A stretch of 64,000 nucleotides of DNA, taken from Psychrobacter sp. LV10R520-6. GTDB lineage: Bacteria > Pseudomonadota > Gammaproteobacteria > Pseudomonadales > Moraxellaceae. Made by a program: the position numbers and the translations under genes. Below the pieces are notes generated by a model that searched no databases, was not told where the DNA came from, and worked only from the letters and a program-made list of their open reading frames with translations. The stretch lies in the NCBI RefSeq assembly GCF_900182925.1, contig NZ_LT900024.1, positions 2,356,001-2,420,000 on the forward strand, written 5' to 3'. Positions 9,757-19,569 of the stretch are shown in pieces. The stretch's first letter is position 1. Each line of letters begins with the position of its first letter.

Positions 9757-10794
9757 TTACTTTTTAGCAATTAAAGTGGCACGTTTGGGCGCTGGATACC
9801 CTTCGCAAGTTTTTGTTGGGTCGTTGGGATCTAAAAAGTCTGCTAGCGAATGATAAGTCATCCAATCGGTTTTGCGCTGCTCATCAATTGAAGTCACTGC
9901 CACATCGACGCAGCGGATTTCAGAAAATCCAGCCTTTGCAAGCCAACCCATAAGCGCAGACACCGACGGTAAAAAATACACATTATTCATTTGCGCATAA
10001 CGGTCATGCGGTACCAACACGGTATTAGCATCACCGTCTATCACCAAGGTCTCCAGTACCAACTCACCCCCTTTTACCAGCTGCCCCTTAAGCTGTTGTA
10101 AGTGTTCAAAGGGTGATTGACGATGATACAGTACGCCCATACTAAATACCGTATCGAACAGTTGGCTATGTTCAGGTAAAGCCTCAAGTGGTACTGGAAT
10201 ATAATGGGTGCGGTAGTCATCAGCGGTTCCTATGAAGTGCCGAATCGCCATAAACTGATGATAGAACAAACATGACGGGTCAACGATTATCACACAATCC
10301 GCGCCTGCCCCTGCCATACGCCAACCGTGGTAGCCAGAACCGCCACCAACATCTAATACCCGTCGGCCTTTTAAGTTACCCAAATGCGGCGCCACTCGTT
10401 GCCACTTCCAGTCACTGCGCCATTCAGTATCAATTTCTATTGGCTCGCCTTCGCTACTACCAATCTGACTGCTTCCAATTTGAAAAGGTCCTTTGCGCCA
10501 CGGCATCATTTGCTGCAATAAGGCAATGGTTTGCTTACGTTCAGAATCACTAAGCGTGGCTTCAATCGTCAGTGTGCCACTATCTAAAGCCACATTATCA
10601 ACCGATATATTAGGTAAACGTGCTACGGCGGCTTGATAGGCAGGCGCATGGGCATAGTTACGCTTGTCTTTAATTTGATTCAACCATTCAGGCAATAGCG
10701 ATAACCACTTATAAGCGCTCGGCTGCTGCTGAACTAGCGCTAATAAAGTTAGATACAGTTCGCGTTCGGCGTGAATAATAGTGTCATTGGTCAT
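9757..10794 (-). CDS. cmoB: tRNA U34 carboxymethyltransferase
   Basis: CmoB transfers the carboxymethyl group from carboxy-S-adenosylmethionine to 5-hydroxyuridine at position 34 of several tRNAs, giving cmo5U and broader wobble reading. The Rossmann methyltransferase core shows RRVLDVGGGSGYHGWRM and DPSCLFYHQF, both strong CmoB signatures, and FSMGVLYHRQSPFEHL follows. I start at the ATG at 10794 (MTNDTIIHAE). The longer frame to 10887 adds a hydrophobic segment unlike CmoB and overlaps cmoA. It lies directly downstream of cmoA in one transcription unit. Confidence 0.93.
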   Translation of the reverse strand: MTNDTIIHAERELYLTLLALVQQQPSAYKWLSLLPEWLNQIKDKRNYAHAPAYQAAVARLPNISVDNVALDSGTLTIEATLSDSERKQTIALLQQMMPWRKGPFQIGSSQIGSSEGEPIEIDTEWRSDWKWQRVAPHLGNLKGRRVLDVGGGSGYHGWRMAGAGADCVIIVDPSCLFYHQFMAIRHFIGTADDYRTHYIPVPLEALPEHSQLFDTVFSMGVLYHRQSPFEHLQQLKGQLVKGGELVLETLVIDGDANTVLVPHDRYAQMNNVYFLPSVSALMGWLAKAGFSEIRCVDVAVTSIDEQRKTDWMTYHSLADFLDPNDPTKTCEGYPAPKRATLIAKK

Positions 10795-10861
10795 GAAAGC
10801 AATTACCGTGATTGTTGGGAAATAAAAATAGGATGAAAATAGGCTTTTTGAATAAGCAACG

Positions 10862-11680
10862 TTATTTAAAGGCCACAATAGAGACAAAGTTTAAAAACTG
10901 AAACCAGGTAAGATGACGCTCAAAGCCAACCTTGCTCAAACGCGCATGATGTTCATCTAAGGTATCGGTAATCAACACGTTCTCTAAAGCATTACGCTTA
11001 CCGCTAATTTCCATCTCGGTATAACCATTGGCGCGCTTAAAGTCGTAATAGCGCTCAACCAACCAAGCATCAGATTGCTCATCAAAAGCATGGGTCTTTT
11101 CGGTCAATACCAAAATACCACCTTCACTTAATGCAGCATAAATTTTACTCAGTACTGCCACTCGATCTGCTGCCGGTAAAAACTGTAACGTTAAGTTCAA
11201 AATCACCATATCACAAGGTTCAAGCTCAATATCTCTGATATCAGCCGTGACAACTTCAATATCATGCTCGGGATAATTGTCACTGAGTACCGTACGTGCC
11301 TCGGTAGTCATTGCTGGTGAAATATCCACTGCTTTAATTTGTAAATCATGCGGCGCAAACTCGCCAGCCAGAGCCATACTTGCTCCACCAAGAGAACAGC
11401 CCAAATCATAAATACGGCTGACCCTTTGACCACTCTCACTTTGTTGGCGGTACTTACCATGTCGCCGTGCAAATATAGGCAGCATCGCTAGTACTTGACC
11501 ATAGCCCGGTACGCTGCGCCGAATCATATCCGGAAAACAGGCAACGACTTGCTCATCGAAAGAGAAACGTGCGGCCTTATCCAGTGGCGTGGTAAACAAA
11601 GTGTCATGTTGAACAATATCGTGCTTAACAGTATCGTTCTGAATGGCAGCAGATGATGGCAATGAAGTGGAATGACTCAT
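10862..11680 (-). CDS. cmoA: Carboxy-S-adenosyl-L-methionine synthase
   Basis: CmoA makes carboxy-SAM from SAM and prephenate for CmoB. The diagnostic run is [20 protein letters not shown] near residue 40, followed by the SAM-binding [14 protein letters not shown]. Relative to E. coli CmoA the N-terminus is about 25 residues longer and carries Ser/Thr/His-rich sequence before [12 protein letters not shown] later start is possible but I saw no better ribosome-binding site. It is the first gene of the cmoA-cmoB pair. Confidence 0.94.
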   Translation of the reverse strand: MSHSTSLPSSAAIQNDTVKHDIVQHDTLFTTPLDKAARFSFDEQVVACFPDMIRRSVPGYGQVLAMLPIFARRHGKYRQQSESGQRVSRIYDLGCSLGGASMALAGEFAPHDLQIKAVDISPAMTTEARTVLSDNYPEHDIEVVTADIRDIELEPCDMVILNLTLQFLPAADRVAVLSKIYAALSEGGILVLTEKTHAFDEQSDAWLVERYYDFKRANGYTEMEISGKRNALENVLITDTLDEHHARLSKVGFERHLTWFQFLNFVSIVAFK

Positions 11681-11923
11681 GAGATGGCTCGTCTTTTAAT
11701 AGCGCGTTTTTTGATAGTAGTAAAACTGAGGTTAGCAATTATTTAATGGCTGACCTTTGTATTTTTGAAGTTATATGCTTAGCAAAAGCCTATTATAACA
11801 TTACTGTTTGTTACTAATAGCCAGCTTCCTGACTGATAAGCTGAATACATCATATTAAAAACCAATCTATTTTTAATCGCTGATGTTTATAACCGTTCAT
11901 ATTTATAACAACAGGATAATTTT

Positions 11924-12445
11924 ATGCAAAATATTATATTAGGTGGTGGCTGTTTTTGGTGCACCGAATCGGTATTTTTAGCTCTTAAAGGCGTAGAATC
12001 GGTAGTCTCAGGCTATATGGGCGGCGAAGCTCCTACTGCTAACTACCAAGCCGTATGTAACGGTGATACTGGGCACGTTGAAGTAATTAATATTACCTTT
12101 GATGAGTCTGTCTTACCGCTAGAAGTACTATTGGATGTTTTTTTTGGCACTCATGATCCTACTACCAAAGACCGTCAAGGTAACGATGTTGGTAGCCAAT
12201 ACCGCAGTGTGGTTTATTATACGGATGAAGATCAAAAGCCAACCGTTGATCGTACTATTAATAAACTACGTGATATGGGCGTTGACATCGTCACTGAAGT
12301 GCATCCAGCCGTTGAATTTTATGTTGCTGAAGACGATCATCAGGATTTCTTCAATAGAAACCCAGGACAAGCCTATTGCAACTTTGCGATTCCACCAAAA
12401 CTTGCTAAACTTCGTAAAGAATTTAGTAAATATATGGTTGGCTAA
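11924..12445 (+). CDS. msrA: Peptide methionine sulfoxide reductase A
   Basis: MsrA reduces methionine-S-sulfoxide in proteins and free methionine, repairing oxidative damage. The active site is the N-terminal GGGCFWCTE with nucleophile Cys10. The family segments GYMGGEAPTANYQAVCNGDTG and HDPTTKDRQGNDVGSQYRS are intact. At 173 residues it is typical of the short, single-domain form and is not fused to MsrB. AGGATAA precedes the ATG. A strong terminator follows. Confidence 0.96.
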   Translation: MQNIILGGGCFWCTESVFLALKGVESVVSGYMGGEAPTANYQAVCNGDTGHVEVINITFDESVLPLEVLLDVFFGTHDPTTKDRQGNDVGSQYRSVVYYTDEDQKPTVDRTINKLRDMGVDIVTEVHPAVEFYVAEDDHQDFFNRNPGQAYCNFAIPPKLAKLRKEFSKYMVG

Positions 12446-12502
12446 AGCACAGATTGAGTCAAAAATTAATTATGAAAACTTAACTTTTACGCTTACATTT
12501 AG

Positions 12503-12537
12503 TAAAGAGCCAAGTGTTGATACGCTTGGCTCTTTTG
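12503..12537 (+). terminator. Rho-independent terminator after msrA
   Basis: AAAGAGCCAAG (12504-12514) pairs with CTTGGCTCTTT (12525-12535), an 11-bp stem followed by T residues. Confidence 0.87.
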
Positions 12538-12675
12538 TTTAGTTTGATGTTTGCGCTAAGCTCATATAGTGAAAGCCGTTAACGCTTAGTGGAGTTCATT
12601 ATCAAAATTTTAATAAAGAATAGAATCAATAAAAATTACTACTAGTAAAAACTATCAACTGTAAAGGCCCTAACA

Positions 12676-13356
12676 ATGAACCCTGAATTCTGGCAAGCAC
12701 GGTGGCAAGACAAGCGGACTGGTTTTAATCAGCCTGAAGTGAATCCGTTACTAACTAAATATCTTACGGCTTTAAACTTGCCAAGCGGTAGCAGAGTATT
12801 TGTCCCCTTATGTGGTAAATCAATCGATATGATATGGCTAGCAAGCCAAGGTTATGACGTAGTTGGGGTCGAATTGGTTGAATCAGCCGTTCAAGCATTC
12901 TTTACTGAAAATGACATCTCGCCCAAGGTAACAGAGCATACTAATAGTCCAAACAACAAATGCTATCAAGGTCAGATTTTAGGTCAGACCATTGAGTTAT
13001 GGGCTGCCGATCTCTTTGCATTAACGCCCGAAAACCTTGGTCAAATTGATGCGGTTTATGATAGAGCGGCATTGATTGCCTTACCAGCCGAAATGCGCCT
13101 AAAGTATAGCGAACAAGTGTGGCATCTGAGTAGAAATATTAGTGTTGACGTTAGTGGCAATGCACCGCAGATTTTGCTCACGCTTAATTACGATCAAAGT
13201 GAAAGGAACGGACCACCGTTTTCGATTAGTAGTGAGCAAGTCCAGCAATATTATGGCAGTCATTATAAAATCACTGAGCTTGAAGGCAAGCCGTCAATAT
13301 TAAACGCAGCGCCAGAGCTGGCAGTGACTGAACATGTCTGGTTATTAAGTGAATAA
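12676..13356 (+). CDS. tpm: Thiopurine S-methyltransferase family protein
   Basis: This 226-residue SAM-dependent methyltransferase matches bacterial TPMT, which methylates thiopurines and confers tolerance to tellurite or selenium oxyanions in some bacteria. The recognisable segments are FWQARWQDKRTGFNQPEVNP at the N-terminus, VFVPLCGKSIDMIWLA (motif I) and DAVYDRAALIALPAEMR. Length equals the family norm. It is followed closely (31 bp) by the DUF1499 gene and may be co-transcribed with it. Natural substrate unknown. Confidence 0.9.
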   Translation: MNPEFWQARWQDKRTGFNQPEVNPLLTKYLTALNLPSGSRVFVPLCGKSIDMIWLASQGYDVVGVELVESAVQAFFTENDISPKVTEHTNSPNNKCYQGQILGQTIELWAADLFALTPENLGQIDAVYDRAALIALPAEMRLKYSEQVWHLSRNISVDVSGNAPQILLTLNYDQSERNGPPFSISSEQVQQYYGSHYKITELEGKPSILNAAPELAVTEHVWLLSE

Positions 13357-13387
13357 TTGATTGATTCAATAATAATGGAAAAATCTA

Positions 13388-14101
13388 ATGAAAATTTTAG
13401 TTAGCCTCACAAGTTTAATCGCCTTTTTGCTGGTCGTATTAGCAGGTCCTCTTTATAAGTTTGATGTTATTGAATTAGGCACTGCATTTACAGGATTTAA
13501 GTTTGGGGTGTATGCCGGTATTGCAGCGCTTGTACTACTTGCACTGCAATTTCTATTAAGACGTAAAACGGTAACGCTGGGCAGTGCAATTATGGCGGTG
13601 GTATTTTCTGCAATTGCTATAGCAATGCCACTTAATATGATGAATAAAGCCAAAAGTGTACCGCCCATTCATGATATTTCAACCGATTTAGTCAACCCAC
13701 CTGAGTTTGTGGCTATTGCCCCACTACGCGCTGATGCCCCGAATCCGGTAGCTTATGATGGCATCGAGACCGCAGAGCAACAACGTACCGCATATCCTGA
13801 GCTACAAACACTGACCTATCCGCAACCAAAAGCTGAGCTAGTAGGCGCTGTCGAACAGGCCGTCAAAAACTTAGGATGGGAATTGGTAAATACTGATTCC
13901 AATGAAGGTATCGTCGAGGCAACAGATACTACGATGTGGTTTGGTTTTAAAGACGACGTAGTGATACGTGTTAATGACCAAGGCAGTGAGCGTTTGGTCG
14001 ATATTCGTAGTAAATCGCGTATTGGCGGTAGCGACTTAGGAAAAAATGCAGAACGCGTTCATGCCTTTATTAAAGAGTTGGATGCTGTGTTGGCTAAATA
14101 G
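13388..14101 (+). CDS. DUF1499 membrane-anchored protein
   Basis: This 237-residue protein has three N-terminal hydrophobic segments (about 5-25, 37-57 and 65-82). A soluble C-terminal DUF1499 domain (about 115-235) follows, with the characteristic VEATDTTMWFGFKDDVVIRV and RSKSRIGGSDLGKNAERV. Function is not established; such proteins are widespread in marine and soil proteobacteria. It lies 31 bp downstream of tpm on the same strand and is convergent with darG. Confidence 0.82.
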   Translation: MKILVSLTSLIAFLLVVLAGPLYKFDVIELGTAFTGFKFGVYAGIAALVLLALQFLLRRKTVTLGSAIMAVVFSAIAIAMPLNMMNKAKSVPPIHDISTDLVNPPEFVAIAPLRADAPNPVAYDGIETAEQQRTAYPELQTLTYPQPKAELVGAVEQAVKNLGWELVNTDSNEGIVEATDTTMWFGFKDDVVIRVNDQGSERLVDIRSKSRIGGSDLGKNAERVHAFIKELDAVLAK

Positions 14102-14163
14102 TTGGTTTTGAAGAAAGTATAAATTATTAACTCCACTCTTTGTTTAGCGTTTTTAATAGACCT

Positions 14164-15231
14164 TTAATAACTAAACCCAGCTAAGCGGTCAATAGCAGTG
14201 TGTAATGCTTTGTCATTAAACATATTTAGCTTTCTTTTCCCCCATTTAGAACCTGCTGACCAGTCCGCTAACCCTCTCTTTATATCATCTAAATTTGGTT
14301 CATATTTTTCTTGCTGAATGAGCCAGTCAACTGTTGATAGTAACTCCATACCATAAGGCGACTCAAAGCCGTCAATTATTCGATTCACTGTATTTAAAGA
14401 ATTCAGATAGTCTTTAGCTTCATATTCTAGATAGTCTTGCACTGTTTGCTTATACTGATAATTGAACCTAATAGAATTATCAAATGCTTGACTATCAGCA
14501 ATACGTTTATTAGCTTGTAGATAATTTCCATCAAGACTATCAAGCAAATGTCTAAGATTGTCCGCATAAGGACCATAACGATTAGCTTGGTAGGTAAGTT
14601 TTAACGGATTATCTAATTTATCTATTAATACACTACGTTGTAGCATATATGCTAATTTTTGCACCTCAAGGTGGCTGCATTCCATACCAAGGATAAGATA
14701 GCGCCGAACCAATTCAAGTACTAGAGCTCTTGCAGGTGTTAGTTTTTTTGTGCCTACAGGTTTACGAACATTTTGGTAGTTAGTAGTTGGCTCATAAACA
14801 AGTATATTTATTTTTAAGTCGCCCATTGCCTTTTCTATTTTAGGCTTTACCTGTTGCCAATCCAATCCTCCATTACCAGCGCCTAACGGTGGTATAGCAA
14901 TAGACTGTACATTGTTATCGATAATAAATTGGCGTAAATCTTGAAGCCCCTCTTCAATCCAATTCATTTGTGATTTGGCGCGCCAATGCTGCTTAGTTGG
15001 AAAGTTGATAATCCACTTCGCACCTAACAGTTCATCTGTGCTAGTAACAAACACTTTTCCTGTCTGTACCTTACCTGCCTGACATGCTTCAGCATATGCT
15101 TGCATGTTGTTCGGAAAACGATCTTTAAACATCAAAGCGATACCTTTCCCCATCACCCCTACGGTATTAACAGTATTTACCAACGCATCAACCTCAGCGT
15201 CTAATAAGTTGCCAGTAGTATAAGTAATCAT
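14164..15231 (-). CDS. darG: DarG-type antitoxin: macrodomain DNA ADP-ribosylglycohydrolase
   Basis: DarG removes the ADP-ribose that DarT attaches to thymidine in single-stranded DNA and also binds DarT directly. The N-terminal macrodomain (about 1-155) shows [28 protein letters not shown] and INFPTKQHW; the lysine in FPTK corresponds to the key residue of known DarG macrodomains. The C-terminal half (about 165-355), with the helical segment [11 protein letters not shown], is the DarT-binding domain. Full length at 355 residues with a strong GGAG ribosome-binding site. It lies 61 bp downstream of the darT reading frame on the same strand. Confidence 0.85.
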   Translation of the reverse strand: MITYTTGNLLDAEVDALVNTVNTVGVMGKGIALMFKDRFPNNMQAYAEACQAGKVQTGKVFVTSTDELLGAKWIINFPTKQHWRAKSQMNWIEEGLQDLRQFIIDNNVQSIAIPPLGAGNGGLDWQQVKPKIEKAMGDLKINILVYEPTTNYQNVRKPVGTKKLTPARALVLELVRRYLILGMECSHLEVQKLAYMLQRSVLIDKLDNPLKLTYQANRYGPYADNLRHLLDSLDGNYLQANKRIADSQAFDNSIRFNYQYKQTVQDYLEYEAKDYLNSLNTVNRIIDGFESPYGMELLSTVDWLIQQEKYEPNLDDIKRGLADWSAGSKWGKRKLNMFNDKALHTAIDRLAGFSY

Positions 15232-15292
15232 GGTTGTTCTCCACTCACCTGTTACGGGTGTTATTATAACAATCTTTAACTATTTTAATGGT

Positions 15293-15937
15293 TTAAAAGT
15301 ACCATTCGGACCGAGTAGCCACTCTGATACTAATATTATTCAAGTTCAAAATATTTTGAATATCATTGGTCACTTTGTCGCTATAACAAACAATATACTC
15401 AATTGAAGTTATTGGACAACTGTCATAAATTAGTGCTTCTGCTTGATAACGCTCCATCTTTTGCAAATCATTTATATCACGTTTAAAATCACGTTTTTGC
15501 AAAATACGCCAATCAACTTTGTCAAGGTTACTCAAATCTGAATGAAATGTCGCCAAAGCGCTATAAGCATGCATATCAGTGAATATAAAGTTGACTTGCC
15601 ATTCTTGTAGCTTATGCAAACTACTGACTAAAATAATGATATCCTCATTTTTTTGATGCGGCATACCATTATAACCTGTGTATATATTATATAGCATGGG
15701 AGAAAACGGCGTAAAATAGAACGGCACATAATCATTAAGTGTACCACCATTACCGATAGGCACCTCTCTTGTATCACGCTTGTCAATTAATTCTTGATTG
15801 CCAATAGTTACCTAAGTTATGGACCTAGTAGTGCTATTTGCACATTGAATACCATGTTGCACTAGCCAAGCTAGATTATCACGATGCACAATACGCCAAA
15901 CCAAAGCATTTTCTGGATTCAAGAATTCGTAAATCAT
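15293..15937 (-). pseudogene. darT: DarT-type DNA ADP-ribosyltransferase toxin, interrupted by one amber stop
   Basis: DarT ADP-ribosylates thymidines in ssDNA. The reconstructed frame runs from the ATG at 15937 (MIYEFLNPENALVWRIVHRD) for 214 codons, the normal DarT length. A single in-frame TAG at 15814-15812 (codon 42) breaks it. No frameshift is present: codons before (WRIVHRDNLAWLVQHG, the usual start-of-fold motif) and after (VTIGNQELIDKRD, GGTLNDYVPFYFTPFSPML) are all DarT-like. The catalytic glutamate in ERYQAEALIYD is kept (codon 167). TAG probably replaces a tyrosine codon (TAT/TAC), because homologues usually have N-Y-V here. A GTG at 15763 could start a 156-residue product lacking the N-terminal NAD-binding part. 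Confidence 0.82.
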
Positions 15938-16336
15938 AAGGCTTCATCCTCAAACACGTCTAACCAGCAAGACCAAGCTTTAAGGTTAAAATACATTATT
16001 TATTTTATTCTAATAATCATTAACCGCCCTATTCAGAGTCATATTTTACTAACGGTAGCTTTGATAACAGCCATGCTAGTTGATACAATAATTTCAAACA
16101 GTATAACAATCCCATGATAAACAATGCGACCTTTTAATATCATCAAACGACAGTAAATAATATTAGCTTTTTACCCAAATCCCTCCTAACCTCACACCGG
16201 CGTCAGCTTATAGTAACCAACTGCGTCTATACCTTTTCTTTATCATTAATATTGGTTACTCTAAACCAATCTCATCATATTGAATCTTTGATTTTATTTT
16301 CGGCCTTGCCACCACTTATGTTTATAGGATATTTTC
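15938..16336. other. Intergenic region between darT and the lytic transglycosylase gene
   Basis: About 400 AT-rich bases that should hold the divergent promoters of the darTG unit and the transglycosylase gene. Open frames here lack ribosome-binding sites and overlap darT antisense. I see no repeat. Confidence 0.4.
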
Positions 16337-17836
16337 ATGCGTTTGACTCAGTTGACTACCTTTTCTCTGCTCAGTGCTGCGATTGGCTTAAGTCTAGCCA
16401 GCACTGCCCAAGCCGCCAGACCAGAAGCACCAAACTTATCCAATGCTGAGCTACAACAATGCTTAAGCACCCTCAAAAACAGCAGTCAATTTCGCGACGT
16501 ATCCGATTCGACCTTTGAGCGCTATCGTCCAAGCGAGCCTGATCCTAGTGTAATCCAGTCATTGAATTATCAGCCTGAATTTCAAAAGGACGTTTGGGAT
16601 TATCTATCAGCGTTAGTGGATAAAGAGCGGGTAGAAGATGGTATTCGTGCTAAGCGCCAATGGGCAGATACGCTGCGAGAAATTGAATCGCGCTATGGGG
16701 TCAAAGCCGAGCACGTACTAGGCGTGTGGGGCGTAGAGTCAAACTTTGGGCAGACGCTGGGTAAAAAACCATTATTTGAGTCATTAGCGACATTGTCATG
16801 TTTTGATCGACGTCAAAGCTACTTCCGCGGTGAGTATGCCAACGCGCTAAAAATTGTCCAAAACGGTGATATTAATCCCAGTGATATGACTGGCTCTTGG
16901 GCAGGCGCGTTTGGCCAGACGCAGTTTATGCCCGGTACTTTTTTGGACTTGGCTGTAGACTTTGATGGCGATGGCCGTCGCGACTTGGTCAATAGCGTGC
17001 CCGATGCGTTGGCCTCTACGGCAAACTTCTTAGCGAAGCGCGGTTACCGTTCAGGTGAGGCGTGGGGCTATGAGGTCCAACTCCCTAGCGGATATTGGGC
17101 AGTGTCCGATCGTAAAGATAAAAAGTCCATGAGTCACTGGCGCGATCAAGGCTTAACGCTTGCTAATGGTAGCCCACTCCCCTATGACCTCAGTAGCGCC
17201 GGACTGCTATTGCCAGCTGGTAAAGGTGGCCCTGCATTTTTAGTCGGTAAAAACTTCGATACTTTTTATTCCTATAACGCTTCAGAAAACTACGCATTGG
17301 CAATTGCTCATTTATCGGATTTGATTACTAAAGAGGACAGCAGCAAAACTGACTTTATAACAGCATGGCCAACCGATGACCCTGGTATCAGTCGCCAGCA
17401 AGCCAGAGATATTCAGCAAGCCTTATTAAATGCTGGCTATGATATTGGCGGCGTTGATGGCATTATCGGCGATAATACCCGCACGGCCATTCAGCAATAT
17501 CAGACCAGCCGTAGCGTCTCCCCCGCTGATGGACGCGCAGGACAGAAATTTTATGGCTTAATCGTTGGCAGCTCTGCTCCCAGCAGCTCTCAGTATAGCA
17601 ACCAGTATGGCAATCAATATGGTCAACCATCTAATAGCCAACCTTTGACTCCCGCATCTGCAGATCGCATGGGGCAACTGATTCAACAACAAACTACCTC
17701 GCCTAGCACTTACTCACCTCAATCGTCAGCTCAGCCAGCATCAGTTCAGCCATCAAGGTCTAGCAATAAACGCTATCGCCGCGTTATTGGTGCTGATGGG
17801 GTCGTGAACTTAGTACGTGTTGATGAAGGTTCTTAG
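16337..17836 (+). CDS. Lytic murein transglycosylase, MltB/SLT_2 family, with peptidoglycan-binding domain
   Basis: This enzyme cleaves peptidoglycan glycan strands to 1,6-anhydro-muropeptides in the periplasm. A signal peptide (residues 1-26, cut after STAQA) is followed by an MltB-type catalytic domain with catalytic Glu134 in VWGVESNFGQT. The signatures GSWAGAFGQTQFMPGTF and DFDGDGRRDL are also present. A PG_binding_1 domain follows (about 350-405, ISRQQARDIQQALLNAGYD to DNTRTAIQQYQ), then a Ser/Gln-rich low-complexity tail of about 90 residues. There is no lipobox, so it is probably soluble. Its product feeds the anhydromuramic acid route that ends in AnmK, encoded at 62305. Confidence 0.9.
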   Translation: MRLTQLTTFSLLSAAIGLSLASTAQAARPEAPNLSNAELQQCLSTLKNSSQFRDVSDSTFERYRPSEPDPSVIQSLNYQPEFQKDVWDYLSALVDKERVEDGIRAKRQWADTLREIESRYGVKAEHVLGVWGVESNFGQTLGKKPLFESLATLSCFDRRQSYFRGEYANALKIVQNGDINPSDMTGSWAGAFGQTQFMPGTFLDLAVDFDGDGRRDLVNSVPDALASTANFLAKRGYRSGEAWGYEVQLPSGYWAVSDRKDKKSMSHWRDQGLTLANGSPLPYDLSSAGLLLPAGKGGPAFLVGKNFDTFYSYNASENYALAIAHLSDLITKEDSSKTDFITAWPTDDPGISRQQARDIQQALLNAGYDIGGVDGIIGDNTRTAIQQYQTSRSVSPADGRAGQKFYGLIVGSSAPSSSQYSNQYGNQYGQPSNSQPLTPASADRMGQLIQQQTTSPSTYSPQSSAQPASVQPSRSSNKRYRRVIGADGVVNLVRVDEGS

Positions 17837-17863
17837 TATAGGGTTCTTGATATTAGACAAATA

Positions 17864-17897
17864 AAAAACCACGTCAATTAGGCGTGGTTTTTTATTT
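17864..17897. terminator. Bidirectional terminator after the transglycosylase gene
   Basis: AAAAACCACG (17864-17873) pairs with CGTGGTTTTT (17883-17892) and more T follows. It lies between convergent genes. Confidence 0.87.
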
Positions 17898-17961
17898 TTA
17901 TTAATGTATAAGAAATGAATTGGGATTTATAACCATTCAAGCCATTTAATTTAAAAGCAAA

Positions 17962-18258
17962 TTAGACGAACGGCGGTGGATTGGGTTTGCCATTTTCGCC
18001 ATCCCAGTTTTCGCGCGCTTTATCATCAAGATCTGCTGGCGTTTTTAGCTCCCACTTGCCATTTTCTTTCCAAGTCGCATCGCCCCAATCTTCTTTTTCC
18101 TTTTCATCCCAATCATTATAGGTTTTACTGGGATCAATACCACGGCGCTTCATATCCGCTACTTGCTCTTCTAGGGTATGAAACTGATCAGCGTTATGCA
18201 TCATTTCTGCTTGTTTATCGATATCACTCATTAATTCGTCACGTTTAGAGTTAGTCAT
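17962..18258 (-). CDS. Small acidic hypothetical protein
   Basis: This 98-residue soluble protein is very rich in Asp, Glu, Lys and Trp, with a helical N-terminal half (MSDIDKQAEMMHNADQFHT and LEEQVADMKRRG). The second half repeats short W-D/E motifs (DWDEKEKEDWGDATW, ENWDGENG), ending in NPPPFV. A clear GAGGAG ribosome-binding site precedes the ATG, so it is very likely a real gene. I do not recognise the family and assign no function. It lacks a signal peptide or membrane segment. Confidence 0.65.
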   Translation of the reverse strand: MTNSKRDELMSDIDKQAEMMHNADQFHTLEEQVADMKRRGIDPSKTYNDWDEKEKEDWGDATWKENGKWELKTPADLDDKARENWDGENGKPNPPPFV

Positions 18259-18392
18259 ATTACTCTCCTCAATCAGTCAATATTTATGGTGTTTATTATT
18301 ACCAGTCTACAGTAAATTAACAACTGCTGGCACGTATGCTTTGTATTACAAAACGTAGCAATGGGCACAATTTATCTATAATTGAGGCTTTA

Positions 18393-19415
18393 CTACTCAT
18401 TAGGTGCCTTTGGCTGACCTTTCTTAAATAGATTTTGGGCATAAAAGGTCAGTTTCCACATCTCTTGTGATACCCGAGTACCATAAGTCGTCAACTGAAT
18501 CCAGTTTGCACCGACCAATACGCGTTGTAGTCTATTTAAATCATTTTGAGCAATTCTGCAGCGTGAGACGACATGAACATTGGGCATCTCCCGTTTAACC
18601 TCTTGGTCAGCTTTAGAGGCTATCAAGCGATTAATACAGCTTTGTAAATTATAGCTTGAAAAAGTCTCTGGGATTTTTGCTAAAGCGTGTAGTATTTCTT
18701 GCCATGTTAAGGTCATCATCCTAGTGATATCTGACAGATTACCGCCCTCATAAGCTTGGGCGCTATATTGAATAGTAAAGGTTTCTATCAATTTGAGCGG
18801 TTTGTTCAAACTGTTAGCAGTGACACTATTTTCAGAAATACTGTTTTCAGCGAGACTAATATCTCGCTGAACAGCCTTACTGGCAGATAAGGGAGAGATA
18901 TACTGCGCAGTGATCCTTTGCAGGTTAGATTTTTCAGGTTTCTCACTCATCCTTACCCATCCATCCTTTACTTCATGGTTTGAGACCATATTTTCATAAG
19001 CATAGATGAGCAGTTGCTCGATATTAGTATCCATACCATAGTAATACACATGCTTTGCTTGCTGTTGAACAACACGGGTAAAGTCTTGCAATTGCCGACT
19101 AACGTCTGTGGCTTCATGATGAATCTTAATTAATATTAGTAAGGGTTTAAGCTTAGCTTTGGCACTCAGATAGCTTAGGTGCATTTGACTGACACCCATA
19201 TCTTTGGCCGTGCCGTAACTGTCACCAATGATTACTAGCGTATAATCACAAGCATCAATGCACTGGCGACCGTATAACGTAGCTTGCGGTAATTTGCTAG
19301 AGACATCGTAGGTTAGAAAGGCTCGTGCTTGAAAAAATATCGCCAAACTATCTAAGACCAGCGGTTGCTCGTTGTCAGCGCATACGACATGAATATGATA
19401 ACGACGATTAGGCAC
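18393..19415 (-). CDS. DUF4062-like protein of unknown function
   Basis: The N-terminal 150 residues resemble DUF4062, a TIR/nucleoside-deoxyribosyltransferase-like alpha/beta fold. A beta strand (YHIHVVCADNE) comes first, then CIDACDYTLVIIGDSYGT and GVSQMHLSYLSAKAKLKPLL, the two most conserved parts of that family. A linker of about 60 residues leads to a C-terminal helical domain (about 225-335) I do not recognise. The start is GTG at 19415, preceded by GAGGG at good spacing. DUF4062 proteins often carry NTPase or effector domains in signalling or defence proteins; here none is evident. It is downstream of murI on the same strand, about 150 bp away. Confidence 0.6.
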   Translation of the reverse strand: MPNRRYHIHVVCADNEQPLVLDSLAIFFQARAFLTYDVSSKLPQATLYGRQCIDACDYTLVIIGDSYGTAKDMGVSQMHLSYLSAKAKLKPLLILIKIHHEATDVSRQLQDFTRVVQQQAKHVYYYGMDTNIEQLLIYAYENMVSNHEVKDGWVRMSEKPEKSNLQRITAQYISPLSASKAVQRDISLAENSISENSVTANSLNKPLKLIETFTIQYSAQAYEGGNLSDITRMMTLTWQEILHALAKIPETFSSYNLQSCINRLIASKADQEVKREMPNVHVVSRCRIAQNDLNRLQRVLVGANWIQLTTYGTRVSQEMWKLTFYAQNLFKKGQPKAPNE

Positions 19416-19569
19416 AATAACCCTCTAAGTTTAGACAGCAGTATCAAAAATGACATAAAAACAAGCACAAGTATCGGTTGTTGAAACCTCTAGCCTAGCA
19501 TAATCTCCTCGAGATGCACGCAGTTTATTTTTATTTGCCACATCTTATATCTGGTCATCGTAGCCTATA

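Noticed and set aside
15884..16117. 77-codon plus-strand frame near darT
   Set aside because: It overlaps the reconstructed start of darT in antisense and has no ribosome-binding site.
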